From assembly GCA_030762935.1 (NCBI GenBank), contig CM060881.1, positions 97,514,001-97,578,000 of the forward strand: 64,000 nucleotides of DNA, in the 5' to 3' direction. The notes below the pieces were generated by a model. It made no database searches. It had not been told where the DNA came from and worked only from the letters and a program-made list of their open reading frames with translations. A program made the translations under genes and the position numbers. The stretch comes from Hymenopus coronatus. Its lineage: Eukaryota > Arthropoda > Insecta > Mantodea > Hymenopodidae. Numbering within the stretch: position 1 is the first letter of the stretch; every line of letters begins with the position of its first letter. Positions 11,322 through 23,048 of the stretch are shown piece by piece.

Positions 11322-12060
11322 TCTAATGTGTTCCAATCACATGCCATTCTCAATCGGCTCTGCAAACACATTATTCTTACCAAAGATTATTCTTTTAATT
11401 ACATAATTTTATCAAGATAAACCATGATCTTATTACTGACTTCCCTCTAAGTAGAAGGATAAAAAGGGAATACACTAGACTAAAGCGATCGTGAAATTCT
11501 TTAAAAATATCGTTGCTATATGATTGAAATTCAGTTCTCTGTGCAGGGTCAGGAGAAAATAAAACAGGAAAGGCAAATTCTAGTGTGATAAAAAATTAGG
11601 TATTTTAAAATTGAATCCTATAAAAAGGAATATTTGGAAATGGTTAATTCCATAAGAAGTATATATGACATAAATTGTGTGTTTTAACGACGTTACATTT
11701 TTTGTGTTGTAAGTATTTGGTTATTTCTTACGACTTACTAGTTATGCAAAATTCATCCAGAATTAAGAGGTCTTCACAGGCTATTCTAAAAAAATCCAAG
11801 ATATAAATTTTGGCATCCAAATATCTTTATTCATTTTATTCGAAAACGTTAGTCATTTTTTGAGAAAATAGATGCTTTCGACAATTTTTCCATATTAACC
11901 TTGGAAGACGCTGTCGTGTTCTCTCACAGCTGACCATTTTCTAAAAATACTGTTTTTTTTTTTTTATTCTGGGAACCCTAAAACATATTTCCAGGGACAT
12001 CTTGGTATTGAATTTTCGGGAAAACGCAATGCTTTCTATATGTACTATGTAGAGAAAGTT
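11322..12060 (+). repeat. P845 repeat, nearly complete (copy 11)
   Basis: Starts TCTAATGTGTTCCAATCAC and lacks most of the CA-rich section near 11920. It ends TATGTAGAGAAAGTT. Confidence 0.85.
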
Positions 12061-12545
12061 AAAATAAAACAGAAAAGAAAACAGTCTTACTTTTTCTGAA
12101 TACGTCATAAATGCTTTATCCTTTGCACTTTTTAAAATACCTTTTAAACAAAACCTTCAGTTATACTTTTTAGTGGATTCTGGCTTTCAAAGTATGTAAA
12201 TATTGCAAACCGCTTAAAGAGCTCCTAATGCGCAATAAACAAGAAAAATATTCTAGAAAATGTCATTAAAATTGTGCTTAACAACATTAATGACTAGTTT
12301 TAATATGTCATTGATTTGATTATGGTATTATGCAACTATATTCGCTGTAATGCCTATTTAATAATTAAAATTGATCATTAAGCAGTACTGTAAAAAATTA
12401 GTAACAGAAACTTGTGTAATCTCTTTAATATTGTACCTAATACTGTACTTCTAAATCATTTCTGCATAACTAATTGTCAGCTCAAAAAGAAAAGGAGTTT
12501 ACACGCAAACCGTTAACATTTAAGGAGCTTTAAGATACCTTCTTC
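12061..12545. other. No recognisable feature
   Basis: AT-rich DNA without repeats that I can match. Confidence 0.5.
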
Positions 12546-12735
12546 TTGTGTGCAGGTTTAGCAGGGCAGAATAAATTGTTTGCTTTCAAAGGACTTAAGA
12601 TGGGCAATGGGATTATGGATGTCGCAGGGAGAGTTCACGAAGGGCACGCAGAATCCGCGGGCCTCCCTCCCACATGCGGACTCAAACCGACCTCTCTATC
12701 CAAGCACCTGCAAGAGCGGCTTCCTTAAACCTGCA
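12546..12735 (-). mobile_element. Possible SINE-C-like remnant
   Basis: On the minus strand GGTTTGAGTCCGCATGTGGG resembles the B box and first body bases of SINE-C (GGTTCGAAC...CGCATGTGGGA). The remainder is diverged. Confidence 0.35.
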
Positions 12736-12852
12736 GTCAGATTACTTTCCATGTATGCTCTTTCGCGCCAACGGTTTCTCAGCAGACCTCTAATTTAAGA
12801 TATAATCCTACTCTGTCCTCTTGAAATACATGAAAATAAGTTAGTATATACT

Positions 12853-13762
12853 AGGGTCGGCTGATAAATCCCGGCCTCACACAAATGGCGCCACTAGGAC
12901 AGTTAGACGGTAGCTTCGTATAGTTTAGACTAGCTTGTATCCATAGATACAGGTCAATAGCTGGTTTAGTTTTCGAATGACGGCATTTTAGACAAGACAA
13001 CCTTAGAGTTTTCACGAAAACGGAGGATTTGGAAAAACGAGCAGTGATCAATACTTCCATTTGAAACGCTTAACGTCTAAAGAAATCTAGGAGGAAAGAC
13101 TCTGCCCCTGCATATTCAATGATTAAACGGTGGGTTGCAGAATTTAAAATGGGACGTACGAGCACTAGTGATGAGCCTCGCTCTGGACGAACCGTAGAAA
13201 TGACAACTCCAGAGATCATTGAAAAAATTCATCGTTTAGTACTGGGAGACCGCAGATTAAAGTTGTTTGAGATAGCAGAGGCTGTAAACATATCAAAAGA
13301 ATGTGCAGGTAGTATTTTAAGTAATGTTTTGGGCTTTCACAAGGTCTGTACAGGATGGATGTCGCGTTTGTTGACATCTGATCAAAGTTGCAATGAAAAA
13401 CTTTCTGTTAAGAATGTGGAGCTCTGTCGGAAAAATCCCAGTGAATTTTTGAGACGCCTTATTACCATGGATGAAACTTGGATACATCACTACACTCCAT
13501 AAAGTAAATCACAGCCAAAACAGTGGATTGAGCCATGTGAACCAGCTCCAAAAAAGGCAAAGTCAATTTTGTCAGCTAACAATATTATGGCGAGTGTTTT
13601 CTGGGATGCACAGGGAAATATTTTTATTGATTACTTAGAAAAGGGTAAAATTATCACTGGTGACTACTACGCAAGCTTACTGCAACGTTTGAGTGATGAG
13701 GTGAAAAGAAAACGACCTCATTTGGCAAAACAAAAATCTTGTTTCATCACGACAGTGCTCAA
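12853..13762 (+). mobile_element. Mariner element A, 3'-truncated
   Basis: After a TA at about 12850, a terminal-repeat-like end GGTCGGCTGATAAATCCCGG is followed by a 5' leader and a broken transposase. The element stops at 13762, where a P845 fragment begins. No 3' inverted terminal repeat is present. Either the 3' half was deleted along with the 5' part of the neighbouring P845 copy, or the junction is a recombination product. Confidence 0.8.
13024..13762 (+). pseudogene. Mariner transposase A, truncated and broken
   Basis: In intact elements this protein binds the terminal repeats and cuts and pastes the element into TA sites. Three pieces are visible. An N-terminal start region (EDLEKRAVI) has lost its ATG and has stops. 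A DNA-binding region follows, with RWVAEFKMGRTST and EIIEKIH. Then comes the catalytic core, with the first aspartate in MDETWIHHYTP. A stop codon comes straight after YTP at about 13501. The frame then resumes with IMASVFWDAQG and IDYLEKGKIITGDYYASLLQ. The second catalytic aspartate survives in FHHDSA, but the sequence ends there, so the third aspartate region is missing. It cannot make a working transposase. Confidence 0.88.
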
Positions 13763-14034
13763 AATTCTGTAAAACTCATCCAGAATAAAGAAGTCTTCAA
13801 AGGTTATTCCCAGAAAATTCAAAATATACTTCACTTTTTATGCAAATAGCTACAATGTACAGTATTTTAAACAACACACACCAAACACACAAGGACCTTT
13901 TTCTAAAAACGCATTTTTTTTGGACTTAAATGATCTCAAAACATATATTTCCATTTAAATATAGACATTATTTTTGGGTGGAATACAATACCTTCTCTAT
14001 TCACTATGTATACATTACGTGTAGAGAAAGTAAA
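13763..14034 (+). repeat. P845 repeat, 3' third (copy 12)
   Basis: Begins mid-unit (AATTCTGTAAAACTCATCCA) exactly where mariner A ends. It finishes with a good palindrome and GTGTAGAGAAAGTAAAA. Confidence 0.85.
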
Positions 14035-14509
14035 ATCCAGACTTTAATAAACGAGAAGACACATTGAGTCTATTAGAATGTTATTTACAATTAACACTAG
14101 TTATTATATAAACAAAAATAAGGTTATTAATGACTTCTTTCAAGTCCTTGATAAATAAGGTTGTTTTTTGTAAAATTATTTAATCCCATTTGCTGGAACA
14201 TTCTTTTTGAAATACTGGAAGCAATGTACTACTTGTTACATCTGGATATTCTGCTTGGAGGAAACCTGCACTTTAATGAATAGGTGCACTTTAATGACTA
14301 TACATATATAGGGTGTTAATGAACTATACCGAAATATTTTCACAGAATATGTAGATTACTTAAATAAGTAATTTGATATGGGAGACTTAAGGCCTGTTTA
14401 TTGAAATGTTGAAGTAACGGCTATAAGTTTCTGAAGGGCCAGTTCGCCACTGGCTAATTTATCAACCATTCGAGAGCATAAACCCGAAAAACGAGGGGAC
14501 ATATTACAG
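14035..14509. other. No recognisable feature
   Basis: AT-rich DNA with a 60-base stretch of inexact GCACTTTAATGA repeats near 14270-14300. Nothing gene-like. Confidence 0.45.
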
Positions 14510-14632
14510 CGTACCTCTCTGGTGTAGTGGTTATGATACTGGCTTTCAAGTGAAAGATAGTTTCCGAGTTCCGGTCTCGTACACGTATCGCGGCACTTCG
14601 TCTGGAATGAAACAAATAATAATAAAAAACAT
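14510..14632 (+). mobile_element. tRNA-like SINE, plus strand
   Basis: ACCTCTCTGGTGTAGTGGTT is an A-box region, and about 35 bases on there is a B-box-like GAGTTCCGGTCTC. An A-rich tail (AATAATAATAAAAAAC) follows. It is aimed at the next SINE-like sequence. Confidence 0.55.
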
Positions 14633-14712
14633 TTATTCTATGACAGGAATCGAACTCATAACCTTTGGGATAGCAGCTTCCCGCATTACGCATTAAGCCA
14701 CCAGAACAGTTG
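14633..14712 (-). mobile_element. tRNA-like SINE head, minus strand
   Basis: On the minus strand TTCTGGTGGCTTAATGCGTA acts as an A-box region and GAGTTCGATTCC as a B box. It converges on the plus-strand SINE with the A/T-rich tail between them. Confidence 0.55.
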
Positions 14713-15437
14713 AAAAATAAAACCTCCAGAGTAGGCTACTTCAAGAGCGTAGTTAATGAATACTCAGTGTTGCTCTGTCAAGTGATTAGTTCGAGATTTT
14801 ACAGATTTTTGCGACATTAAATCTTGAGAACGTTAGTACGAGCTGCTAAAAATTATATTTCTATACCCTGGCAGAAGTTTTAAAGACATTCTAAGCCAAT
14901 TTTTCAACCTGCTTTGCTTTAACACCGACTTATCAGTACCTGATACCCACACGTTTAACGCTATTAGTTGCGTTATGTTTATCCGGGGACCATGCATTGC
15001 CGATCTCAAATTACTTATATCAGTCATGTGCATAATCTCGCAAATTATTTCGGTGTAGTTCATTAACACTTGTATAATGATTATAATACCTATATTTATT
15101 CACTGCCCGACTTATGCCTTTAGGCATTAATTTCCACATAATTTTATATATATATATAAATGTCAAATAAAAGAGGATAGAATCCACACCCTTGTCGTAA
15201 TCTGTACTTGTTCTTAAATTAGATTTATGTTTATGTGGTATTCTAGCTTTAATTTCCATTTCATCATATTAGGACTTTAACATTAATCAATTTTGATGGT
15301 ATTGCATACCCTCCTGTTGATTCCCAAAGTTTGGATTTATTAACTATAATTGTTTTATTGTGAAAATGGTATCAATACAAGATATTTGTAACACATATCC
15401 TTTATCCACGCTGTTGCTCTTCTTCTGTTTACCCTCT
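14713..15437. other. No recognisable feature
   Basis: Stop-dense DNA with minus-strand frames of 78-79 codons that show no domain. Confidence 0.45.
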
Positions 15438-15697
15438 TCATAACCCCTTCAAGACTTAGAAGCCAGCGCCTGGGCTCAGAGGTCTATTGAGAACACATGA
15501 ACTCTGGATCAGAGAAAGAAAGAGTAGCCAGGAAATGACGGTGAAATGGATGAAAGGAAAGGTGATTATGGAACAGGTGGTGGAATGAATAACGGAGGAA
15601 ACCGGAGCACCTGGATAGCACTTTGTCCTCCAAAAATTCCTGCCAAAACAAATTACTCTGATGAGAAGCGAGCAGTAACAAATCGACCACGGCGCCG
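15438..15697 (-). mobile_element. SINE-C copy with diverged head
   Basis: On the minus strand the body GGTGCTCCGGTTTCCTCCGT matches SINE-C at 61500 and 63520. The tRNA-like head is reduced to GCGGCGCCGTGGTCGA. The far part (AGACTTAGAAGCCAGCGCCT on the plus strand) also matches the copy near 63220. Confidence 0.65.
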
Positions 15698-15740
15698 CTT
15701 CTGTCTATAACATAATTTCCACACTTGGATGTAGTTCTAC

Positions 15741-15769
15741 TATTATTATTATTATTATTATTATTATTG
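15741..15769. repeat. (ATT)n microsatellite
   Basis: About nine to ten ATT units. Confidence 0.95.
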
Positions 15770-15914
15770 TCACAAATATTTTAAACCAATTCAAATTGCC
15801 TAGTTCCTAAGGAAAATCCCACCTCTATCATTAAAATATGTATGTTTATTGCCTTTGGGGGGTGTGGTATGGATTATTTTGGCCATCTTCCATTGTGTTG
15901 GTATACGCCTTGTG

Positions 15915-16812
15915 CTTCATATTTTTTTTTTATTTTCTCTACCAAATACTATGCACACACATAGTAGAGAGAGAAGGTATTGTATTCCACCTAAAATTCC
16001 ACCGAGGTTTCGCAGGAAATACATATTTTGAGGACCCCCGAATTCAAAAAATGATCCTTATCCCTGTACATGTGTGTCTTTGGGCAGTATATCTAAAAGC
16101 AAAAATTCCGTTAAGCTCCAAGCTTGGTATTTAAGTTCAGCAACTTCCAAGGATGATACCTGTTTTCAGGAAAACCGCCGCACCTCAAACTACCTTATAA
16201 TGGGCGGGGAGGGGGGGGCGAGGAATGAAAGTTTTGATTTTCTAAAAATTGGTTCCAACAATTTTGATTAAAATAGAGTGTATTAAAGATATTCACATTA
16301 CAAATAAAATGCATACCTTAAATTTTCAAGGTATAGTATCTTCATTCTAGATTACTTTTGTATAACCAGTAAGAGTCAGACAAAGACTTATTAAACAATG
16401 TAGATCTCATTAAAACACACTATATTTGTCATACACATTTATGTGTCATAAATTATTACGCATTTTGTCATATACATGTATACATGATATACATGTCAAG
16501 CATTATTTCTTGTCATTTGCTTCGATTTTAAAATACTAAAAATATTTCTCAAACGTGATTTTGTCATTACTGTTTATTTTGTTTTATTCCTGGTCACACA
16601 AAGAGAACTGAATTTCAATCACATAGCAATCAGCTTTTAAAGCATGTGATACGTTTAGCCGAGCCTATTCCCTTATTTCCCTTAGAAGGAAATAAGTAGT
16701 AAGGCTATTATGTTAATGTTCTTAATTAGCATGATGCAGATAAAATAATACTATTTTATAAGAACAGGTAGAGAAACTCATGTTAATGGAACACATCATA
16801 TTGTTTTTACTT
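15915..16812 (-). repeat. P845 repeat, complete (copy 13)
   Basis: Opens with a T-run and TATTTTCTCTACC, and closes CATGTTAATGGAACACATCA. It contains a G-rich run (16205-16219). Confidence 0.85.
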
Positions 16813-18536
16813 CTTTTTTTTTTCTTGGCCTGAATTTTTGCAATGAACTGTGTTCATGCTCGTGCATTCAATGCAAGGTTATTTTGTAAGTTGTACTCCA
16901 CCAGTCTCTACTGAATTCTAAATAGATATATTCCATCGTATCTAACAGATCGTACATTCGATAATGTGTTACCAAGTTTACGATGAATTCTTAGCCCGGA
17001 AGCAACTTTGCCAAGGAAAGCAGAACTCGTGCCTCCAGTTTACAAGCAAGGAGTAAACGTGCTGTATACATTTTATGCTAATAAGATAAAACAATACGGA
17101 ATATGTAATCATAAGGAAAACACAAGTGTTCGGCGTGGGTATGGAATAAACCTACACAATTCAGCATTTTGATGCGATCGCAGTACACCTACACAAAGGG
17201 TGTGTGTGTGCAACTTCGCCTAACATGTAGACAACCAGCCATGCAGTTCAAGTCACGCCTATGCTGGTTATTCATTTCTTTTCTTTCCTGTGCTTCATTA
17301 ACTCGAGCCTGCTTTTGTTAGATTCCTTTTTCAATCTTGTTTTTATTGCTTATCATTTCACATTTGCCGCCTTTATTAAAACGTTCCATCACGATCTCAT
17401 TAGGTGTGAACGTCTGCCGCGGGGCAGCGCTACATGCAGCATAATTTAGCAGCGCTCCGCGGTCATTACGTGAACTTCGTGCAGAGACAAGCACCAATGG
17501 TTTAACTGTGGAGGCACAAAGGAAGGAGTAAAGTAGATAGATACTTTCCTGTAATAGTTAAGGCAACTAACTATGCAAGTATCCAAAAAAATATAATATA
17601 CGAAATTGGGTTTTTGTCCTATAAAATAATTCGTCCTTATGTCCATATTACAAATGAATAATGGTGGACAGAAAATTCTTACGGCATACAAAACTTATGG
17701 TACCGTTTGGAATTTATATAGAAGAGTGAAAGGTAACGTGTTTAGTTAAAGTATGAAAAAGTGAAATTCAATATTTTCTATCCAACGAACAGCACTGTAA
17801 TAGAAATATTATTACAACAACAAAGGAATGAAAAAGCATGAAAGATATAGAAACAAGGAAAAACATATGTTTAGTTACAAACAAAATGCATTTATGTACA
17901 TGAAGAAAAGTGAAAAATGAAGGAGTTCCAAAATATATAATAAGATATAGGCTGGAGGGGAAATAAGCTCAAGACTTTTAAGCACGAACAGGGCAGGCCA
18001 AAGGACCTTTAAAACAAAGCTAATACCTATACAAATATATTAATATCCAAAGAACACATTTTTGTGTGAACGAAAAACACTGATTAGATTCATAAGCTGC
18101 AGTAATACCTAGCTCTTATGTAACACTTAAAAATTCAGGTTTGCCAATTGCTTATTTTATTTTAATTGCTTTTTTGTATCATCTGATGCATTATGCTTTA
18201 AGATTTTTAGTTGTTTTTAAAATAGTTTATTTACTATTATATCAATCAGTGATGCTTTAATTCGAAATTACTAGGCAATAAAACATATACTCTATATTTT
18301 AACAAAACACAAAACACTCTATAAAACATGATGTACAGGTTCAACAAAACATAAAATACAGTTTATTGATGATCATTTCGTAACTTTTCTTGACATTTCC
18401 AGAAGTATACAAATAGGACTGCTTTTAAAATTTTCCTAACGAACCGTCAAAATCACCTTCCTTGCTCATCAGTACATATGTTCAATCTGAAACTAGCATC
18501 CAAACGTAAAGAAGATAACGTTTGTTAATTTGTCGT
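16813..18536. other. Long stretch without recognised repeats or genes
   Basis: About 1.7 kb of mainly AT-rich DNA. A local GC-rich patch near 17417-17465 carries CCGCGG...AGCGCT...AGCGCTCCGCGG, an imperfect hairpin. Frames of 60-81 codons occur on both strands with no motifs. An 81-codon minus-strand frame at 17446-17691 is the longest and is not recognised. Confidence 0.45.
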
Positions 18537-19274
18537 GTCTTTTTTACTTTCTTTAGCAAATATGTACAGTGTACATAGTAGGTAGAGAAGGTATTGTATG
18601 CCACCCAAAAATTTCATACTGAGATTGCACCGGAAATACATGTTTTGACGCCCCTGACCTATAAAATGAATTTTTAGAAACATGTCTTGTGTTTGTGTGA
18701 GTATCAACTAAACTTTACATGCAACATCTGTCACACAGTTTGATATTCTCAAAATGGTTTTAACGATTATGAATAAAATGCCAAATGTTTAATTTATTTT
18801 CATGACAAACGAAATGTATACCTCGAATTTTCTGGGTATAGTCTCTGAAGACCTCCTCAGCCTGGATGACTTTTGTATAACTCGTAAAACGTAAGAGATA
18901 GATAAAACTTGCTAAACACGAAAGTGGATCTCATTAAAATACACAGTTGATGTCATATAGTGTTTCCTCTAGCGTTAACCGTCTTCGAGATATTCCTTGT
19001 TAAGTGGGAAATCAACTTTTGTTTCATTTTTGTACCCTCGAGAATGAAGTAGAAGGCGGAATTTCACATAGCGATAACTTTTAAAGGATTTGATTATCGC
19101 TTTAGCTTAGCGCGCTCCCTTATTTCCCTTTTACTTATGAGGTAGCAAGGAATAAGAATATTTCTGGTAATGTTTATCGCGATTAACATGACGTACATAA
19201 AAGAATAATCTTTTGTAAATAAAGTTTGTGTATGTAATAACTAGACAAAGTCATTTGAATGGAACACATCTTTT
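18537..19274 (-). repeat. P845 repeat, nearly complete (copy 14)
   Basis: Opens TTTTTTACTTTCTTTAGC with a clear palindrome, and closes AAAGTCATTTGAATGGAACA. The section between the CA-rich stretch and the TTTGATATTCTCAAAATGG block is shortened. Confidence 0.85.
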
Positions 19275-19861
19275 TCCAAAGCCAATATTACACTTCCTCT
19301 AAGCCGGTCTTTTTCGCAATAAGTAAATTTCATTAAATATACTAAATACACTGATGTAGATAAAATATTGTAAACATGTTCAGTAACTCGGTGCTCTTAG
19401 AACACTAAGTCGTGTTATTTGAGCCTTTTGTTACTAAATCTCTACTATTGTAACCGTTTTATAAATACCTATTTTGAATATAACAAAAACACAATGTACT
19501 ACACAGCTCAGCCGTATAGATTGAACATTTCCCATTAAATAAAGCGTAATAAAATATCTTTGTGGCAAGCATTTATTTTACGTCAGAATCAAACCACGGT
19601 AGTAAACATGCAATACATAGCATAACAACTGCCTGTCTCTACCACAGCCAGCATTAAACATCGAGAATATTATAGAACTATATCTAAAGCAAAAGTGAGT
19701 TCGTCATACAGATTTTTTGTTTTTTGTTTTGTTTTGTTTAACTTTGTTTAGCCTATCAAAACGGGTATTTATGGCCATATTCAGAGAAGAGGCCAGAGAG
19801 GTCCGGTCTCCAAATGTTTTCCTAAAGTTTCTTATTACTTTTTTTTCTTTCTTTTTTTTTT
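19275..19861. other. No recognisable feature
   Basis: AT-rich DNA with T-runs at 19726-19740 and 19846-19864. Confidence 0.45.
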
Positions 19862-19985
19862 TTTATTGGCTACCTACTAAGTATTCAATATCGAATTTTA
19901 ACGGTAAATACATGCTTTTAGGTTCCTGAATGAATTAATATAATTTTATAAAAGGGTCCGTGTGTGTATGTGTACACACATATAT

Positions 19986-20789
19986 ATGCGTGTATAAAGT
20001 ATAAAGGAGCCCTAAAACCGGGGCAGAGCATCACACATATGCCATGTGGCCTTTTGTGCTTCGAACGCGACTCTTGGAAGGAAAGACATGAGGGAAAGCT
20101 TCCGAAGGATGACCCTAAGCAAGCGTGGACCATTGCATAAAATTTCCAGATTGAGTACATCCGACGTCGATCAAGCCCACTAAGTCCTAAATGCCCGGGA
20201 ATCTTCTCCAAGAGCACCTGAAGGTGAGTCCGTGAGCGATCAGAAGGAGAACAAGGAGAAACCTTCACCCATCTGCAACACGCCGAACTCCGTCTCTTGG
20301 TGTTTCATCTCTAAAGCAAATGATAATAACTTTATGGGTATATGAAGTGAGGAATAGAGAGGTCATGATGAAAGAGAAACCACCCATTTGCCTACCGACC
20401 CTGGGAAACCACAAAAATATCCTTGGTAAAGTGGAATCAAATCCGAGACCGCCTAAATCTTCTTCACTTAAGATACAGATTCCCGTTATTTTTCTGGGTG
20501 CACTTCAGCCTGAGGCTTATTGTGCTATCTGTATCGTTTAGAGCCAACCCATTACGCCTGCATCCCCTAAAAAGAAGTGCAGCCTTTCAATGAATATGCA
20601 TAAACCTTCTTCTGGTCCTATAATAATTTCCGCAAAAGCTTTGCATCTCCTGCGAGCCAAAGTCTCATAGGAGCAGATACCGCCCAAATGCACGCGCGTG
20701 TTTATGTGTGAGCGAGTTCGTGTGTATCAAGTTTATTGGTATATAAGCAACACAGAAATTATTAAGTAAATCGTTTTAACTAAGAAAGA
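19986..20789. mobile_element. Unclassified insertion in P845 copy 15
   Basis: Moderately GC-rich DNA of about 800 bp with TG/CA runs at both edges (about 19960-19998 and 20695-20735). Minus- and plus-strand frames of 116 codons (19918-20268) and 73 codons (20320-20541) are open but unrecognised. By position it must be an insertion. I cannot name its class and see no target duplication. Confidence 0.4.
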
Positions 20790-21151
20790 CTCTTCACGTG
20801 GTAACAGAATTAGAAATTTTATATTCTCTAAAATGGCTCTAACAATTGTCATTAGATTACTATATCTTTAAATTGTTTTCATGGGAATTAAAAGTATCTA
20901 TTTTTAATTTTCTGGTTATAATCTTAGAAGTCCTCTTCAATCTAAATGACTTTTATATAAATGATAAAACGCAAGAAACAGACAACGTATTACTAGATAA
21001 AAATGTAGATTTTGTTAATGCACAAGATTTATCTCACATTCATATTTTTGTTTGTTTGTTTTGTTTTCTGTTTTAGTTTTCTCAAATTAGGAATTTTTAT
21101 TCGTTTTCTTGATCTTTCCTTTTTCCTCTACCCATGCAAAGAGAACAACCA

Positions 21152-21410
21152 AATTTGGTGTGGGTGAGTGCTGCGCCTACCTCACATTCAAGAGGTTAAA
21201 AGTTTGAATCTAGGTTAGGGCACGTTACACGGATAAGTTTTTATTTATTTATTTATTTTTTGTTTTTTTTTGTTTTTTTGTTTTTCGGGGTTTCGTCTCA
21301 TCCTGAGAAGATAACAGTTGGGTAACTCTGTTGACCCCGGGCTCATTCGAACATAAGCTCACCTATTTCATTCATCGTGCAATACGACCTACCAGATTAA
21401 AAGAGTTTTT
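21152..21410 (+). mobile_element. SINE-A copy
   Basis: The head GTGTGGGTGAGTGCTGCGCC, followed by a B box (AAGTTTGAATCTAGG), matches SINE-A at 45941. The shared tail includes CTCATTCGAACATAAG and GACCTACCAGATTAAA. An internal T-rich stretch has expanded (21240-21282). Confidence 0.65.
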
Positions 21411-21484
21411 TTTACCTAAAATCTAAATTCAATTAAAATAAACATAAAACACGTTAAAGTTAAAAATAACAAAGAAAAATGGGA

Positions 21485-21600
21485 AGATTGAATCAGTGAT
21501 TTCAAGTTAATAATTTAAAATCTTATTTAATTATTTTTTTGGTTATATTAATTATATATTTATAATTTATTCAAATATCTTATATTAGAGTATAACACTA
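21485..21600 (+). repeat. AT-rich dispersed repeat, copy 1
   Basis: The run TTAATAATTTAAAATCTTAT through TCAAATATCTTATATTAGAG recurs, with small changes, at 52345-52443. The copies have different neighbours. Confidence 0.6.
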
Positions 21601-21747
21601 AAACTGTTATTGAGTAAAAAAACAAAACAAAACAGACTTCCAAGCTAGCGACGACTGCGAAAATATTTGACTGTCGCTTTGCTTATTGTATTCTTCTTAT
21701 CTGTACCATTTGTATCCCACCTTTAACATTTAGGTCAAATTGGTGTA

Positions 21748-21814
21748 TATTATTATTACTATTATTATTGTCGATATTATTATTACTGTCATTATTATAA
21801 TTATTATTATTATA
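21748..21814. repeat. (ATT)n with interruptions
   Basis: Imperfect ATT/TTA repeats inside P845 copy 15. Confidence 0.9.
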
Positions 21815-21997
21815 CCTGCAACGAAATTATAATGAATGTTTATCTGCATTAATAAGAAATAGAGAAATAAACTTTTGTAAAGATAGTGAGTAGGGAAAAT
21901 TACGGGAGTGCTGCACATCAGGCTTTTTCAATGAATTCAAAATTGTTGAACAAAGTCTTTAAAGGGATACAGAACTACTGAGACACAGAATTACAGC

Positions 21998-22022
21998 TTA
22001 TTATTATTATTATTATTATTAA
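21998..22022. repeat. (TTA)n microsatellite
   Basis: About eight units. Confidence 0.95.
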
Positions 22023-22191
22023 TAATATTGCTTACATTTACTATTTGAGATACTTTGTGTGTATGGTGTTAAAAATGGAAGAACTTGATGGTGATTGAAC
22101 TTTCTGTACAGCTACCTACGTTGAATCAACGTATAATACAAATTCGATTATAAATATTTATGCAAGGATATTGATATTATTATTTGTTCGT
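22023..22191. other. No recognisable feature
   Basis: AT-rich filler between simple repeats and a SINE. Confidence 0.4.
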
Positions 22192-22460
22192 ACCGTTGGT
22201 ACAATGGTAGCCCACCAGCATCCGGCGCGTGGGCCCAGATTTCAATTCCTGGTTCTAGCGTGAGGATTTTGTTCAAGCAAACCTCCCAGCTTGGGTGTCA
22301 TATCCTCACCACCATCCCAAAAGGGAAATGGCTACACCACGGCGATATCGAACGCCGAGGTCGGGTTGTGGTCTCTCAAAATTCCGTCCCGGCCATTGAC
22401 CGACATTCGGGTTGAGTGATCATCGTTACCACCATCATATCATCATCCATAATTTAGTGA
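22192..22460 (+). mobile_element. tRNA-like SINE with unique body
   Basis: CGTACCGTTGGTACAATGGT gives an A-box region and GATTTCAATTCCTGG a B-box region. A GC-rich body ends in repeated ATC-type triplets (CATCGTTACCACCATCATAT). I see no second copy in this window. Confidence 0.55.
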
Positions 22461-22499
22461 AGCGCTACTTTTAGCCATTTTTATAAGGTATCAGGTATT

Positions 22500-23048
22500 T
22501 AGTTATGTGTGTGTGTGTCTATGTGTGTGGTATAGTTACGGAGGGGTATTCCACACTGCAGCGGTTGGCTTATTGTAGTACATACCCCTGGAAGAGAGTA
22601 TGAGATGAGTGTAATTTTAGAGTTTGACCGACATCCAGACAGGGAGAGAGCCGCCGTGGAGGGTCCCTAACAGCCCCAAGCAGTTCTCTCGACGCAGGAA
22701 GTACCAAAAGCCCATGTCCTATTTCGGATGGACCAGCTGACTCCGTAGACAAATATCAGTGCCAGTCCGTACAGACAGTTGTGTTTGTAGAGCGCAGCTA
22801 CCTCCATGAAATGGTGCCTCTACCGCAATTCTCGTCGACACTTACAGTCCTGAAAGAGACCGGTTGGGATGAAATAAAGGGACAGGAAGTTCCGGGGAAT
22901 GAAGAATTTTCCCATAGCATTTGCCTAATGAACAGGGAAAACCCCCTAAAAATCCATGGGTCAGAGAGGTCAGCCACGGAGAACCGACCCCTCGACCTCT
23001 CGAATTCCAGTTTCAGGTGAAACATCTGAACCACCTGACTCGGTAGAA
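22500..23048 (-). mobile_element. SINE-I copy with CA tail
   Basis: On the minus strand it reads from GAGAGGTCGAGGGGTCGG through CTCTCTGACCCATGG and CTTTCAGGACTGTAAGTGTC, to TGCAGTGTGGAATACCCCTC and a CA-rich tail (22503-22535). The same order occurs at 38333 and 41093. The longer open frames here (132 and 79 codons) lie within the repeat. Confidence 0.75.

Larger units (their letters stand above)
19862..21932 (-). repeat. P845 repeat split by two insertions (copy 15)
   Basis: P845 pieces lie at about 19862-19985, 20790-21148 and 21640-21932. A GC-richer block fills 19986-20789 and a SINE-A-related block fills 21150-21639. Together the pieces reconstitute one minus-orientation unit in the right order. 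Confidence 0.65.

Noticed and set aside
13119..13502. 127-codon frame as an active mariner transposase
   Set aside because: It lacks a start, hits a stop right after the first catalytic motif, and the element is truncated before the third catalytic residue.
17417..17465. GC-rich hairpin as a regulatory element or terminator
   Set aside because: The arms pair only with a 3-base offset and there is no neighbouring gene. It could be a remnant of a CpG-rich repeat.
19918..20268. 116-codon minus-strand frame as a gene
   Set aside because: No domain, no regulatory context, and it lies in an insertion within a repeat. Its ends overlap TG-rich simple sequence.
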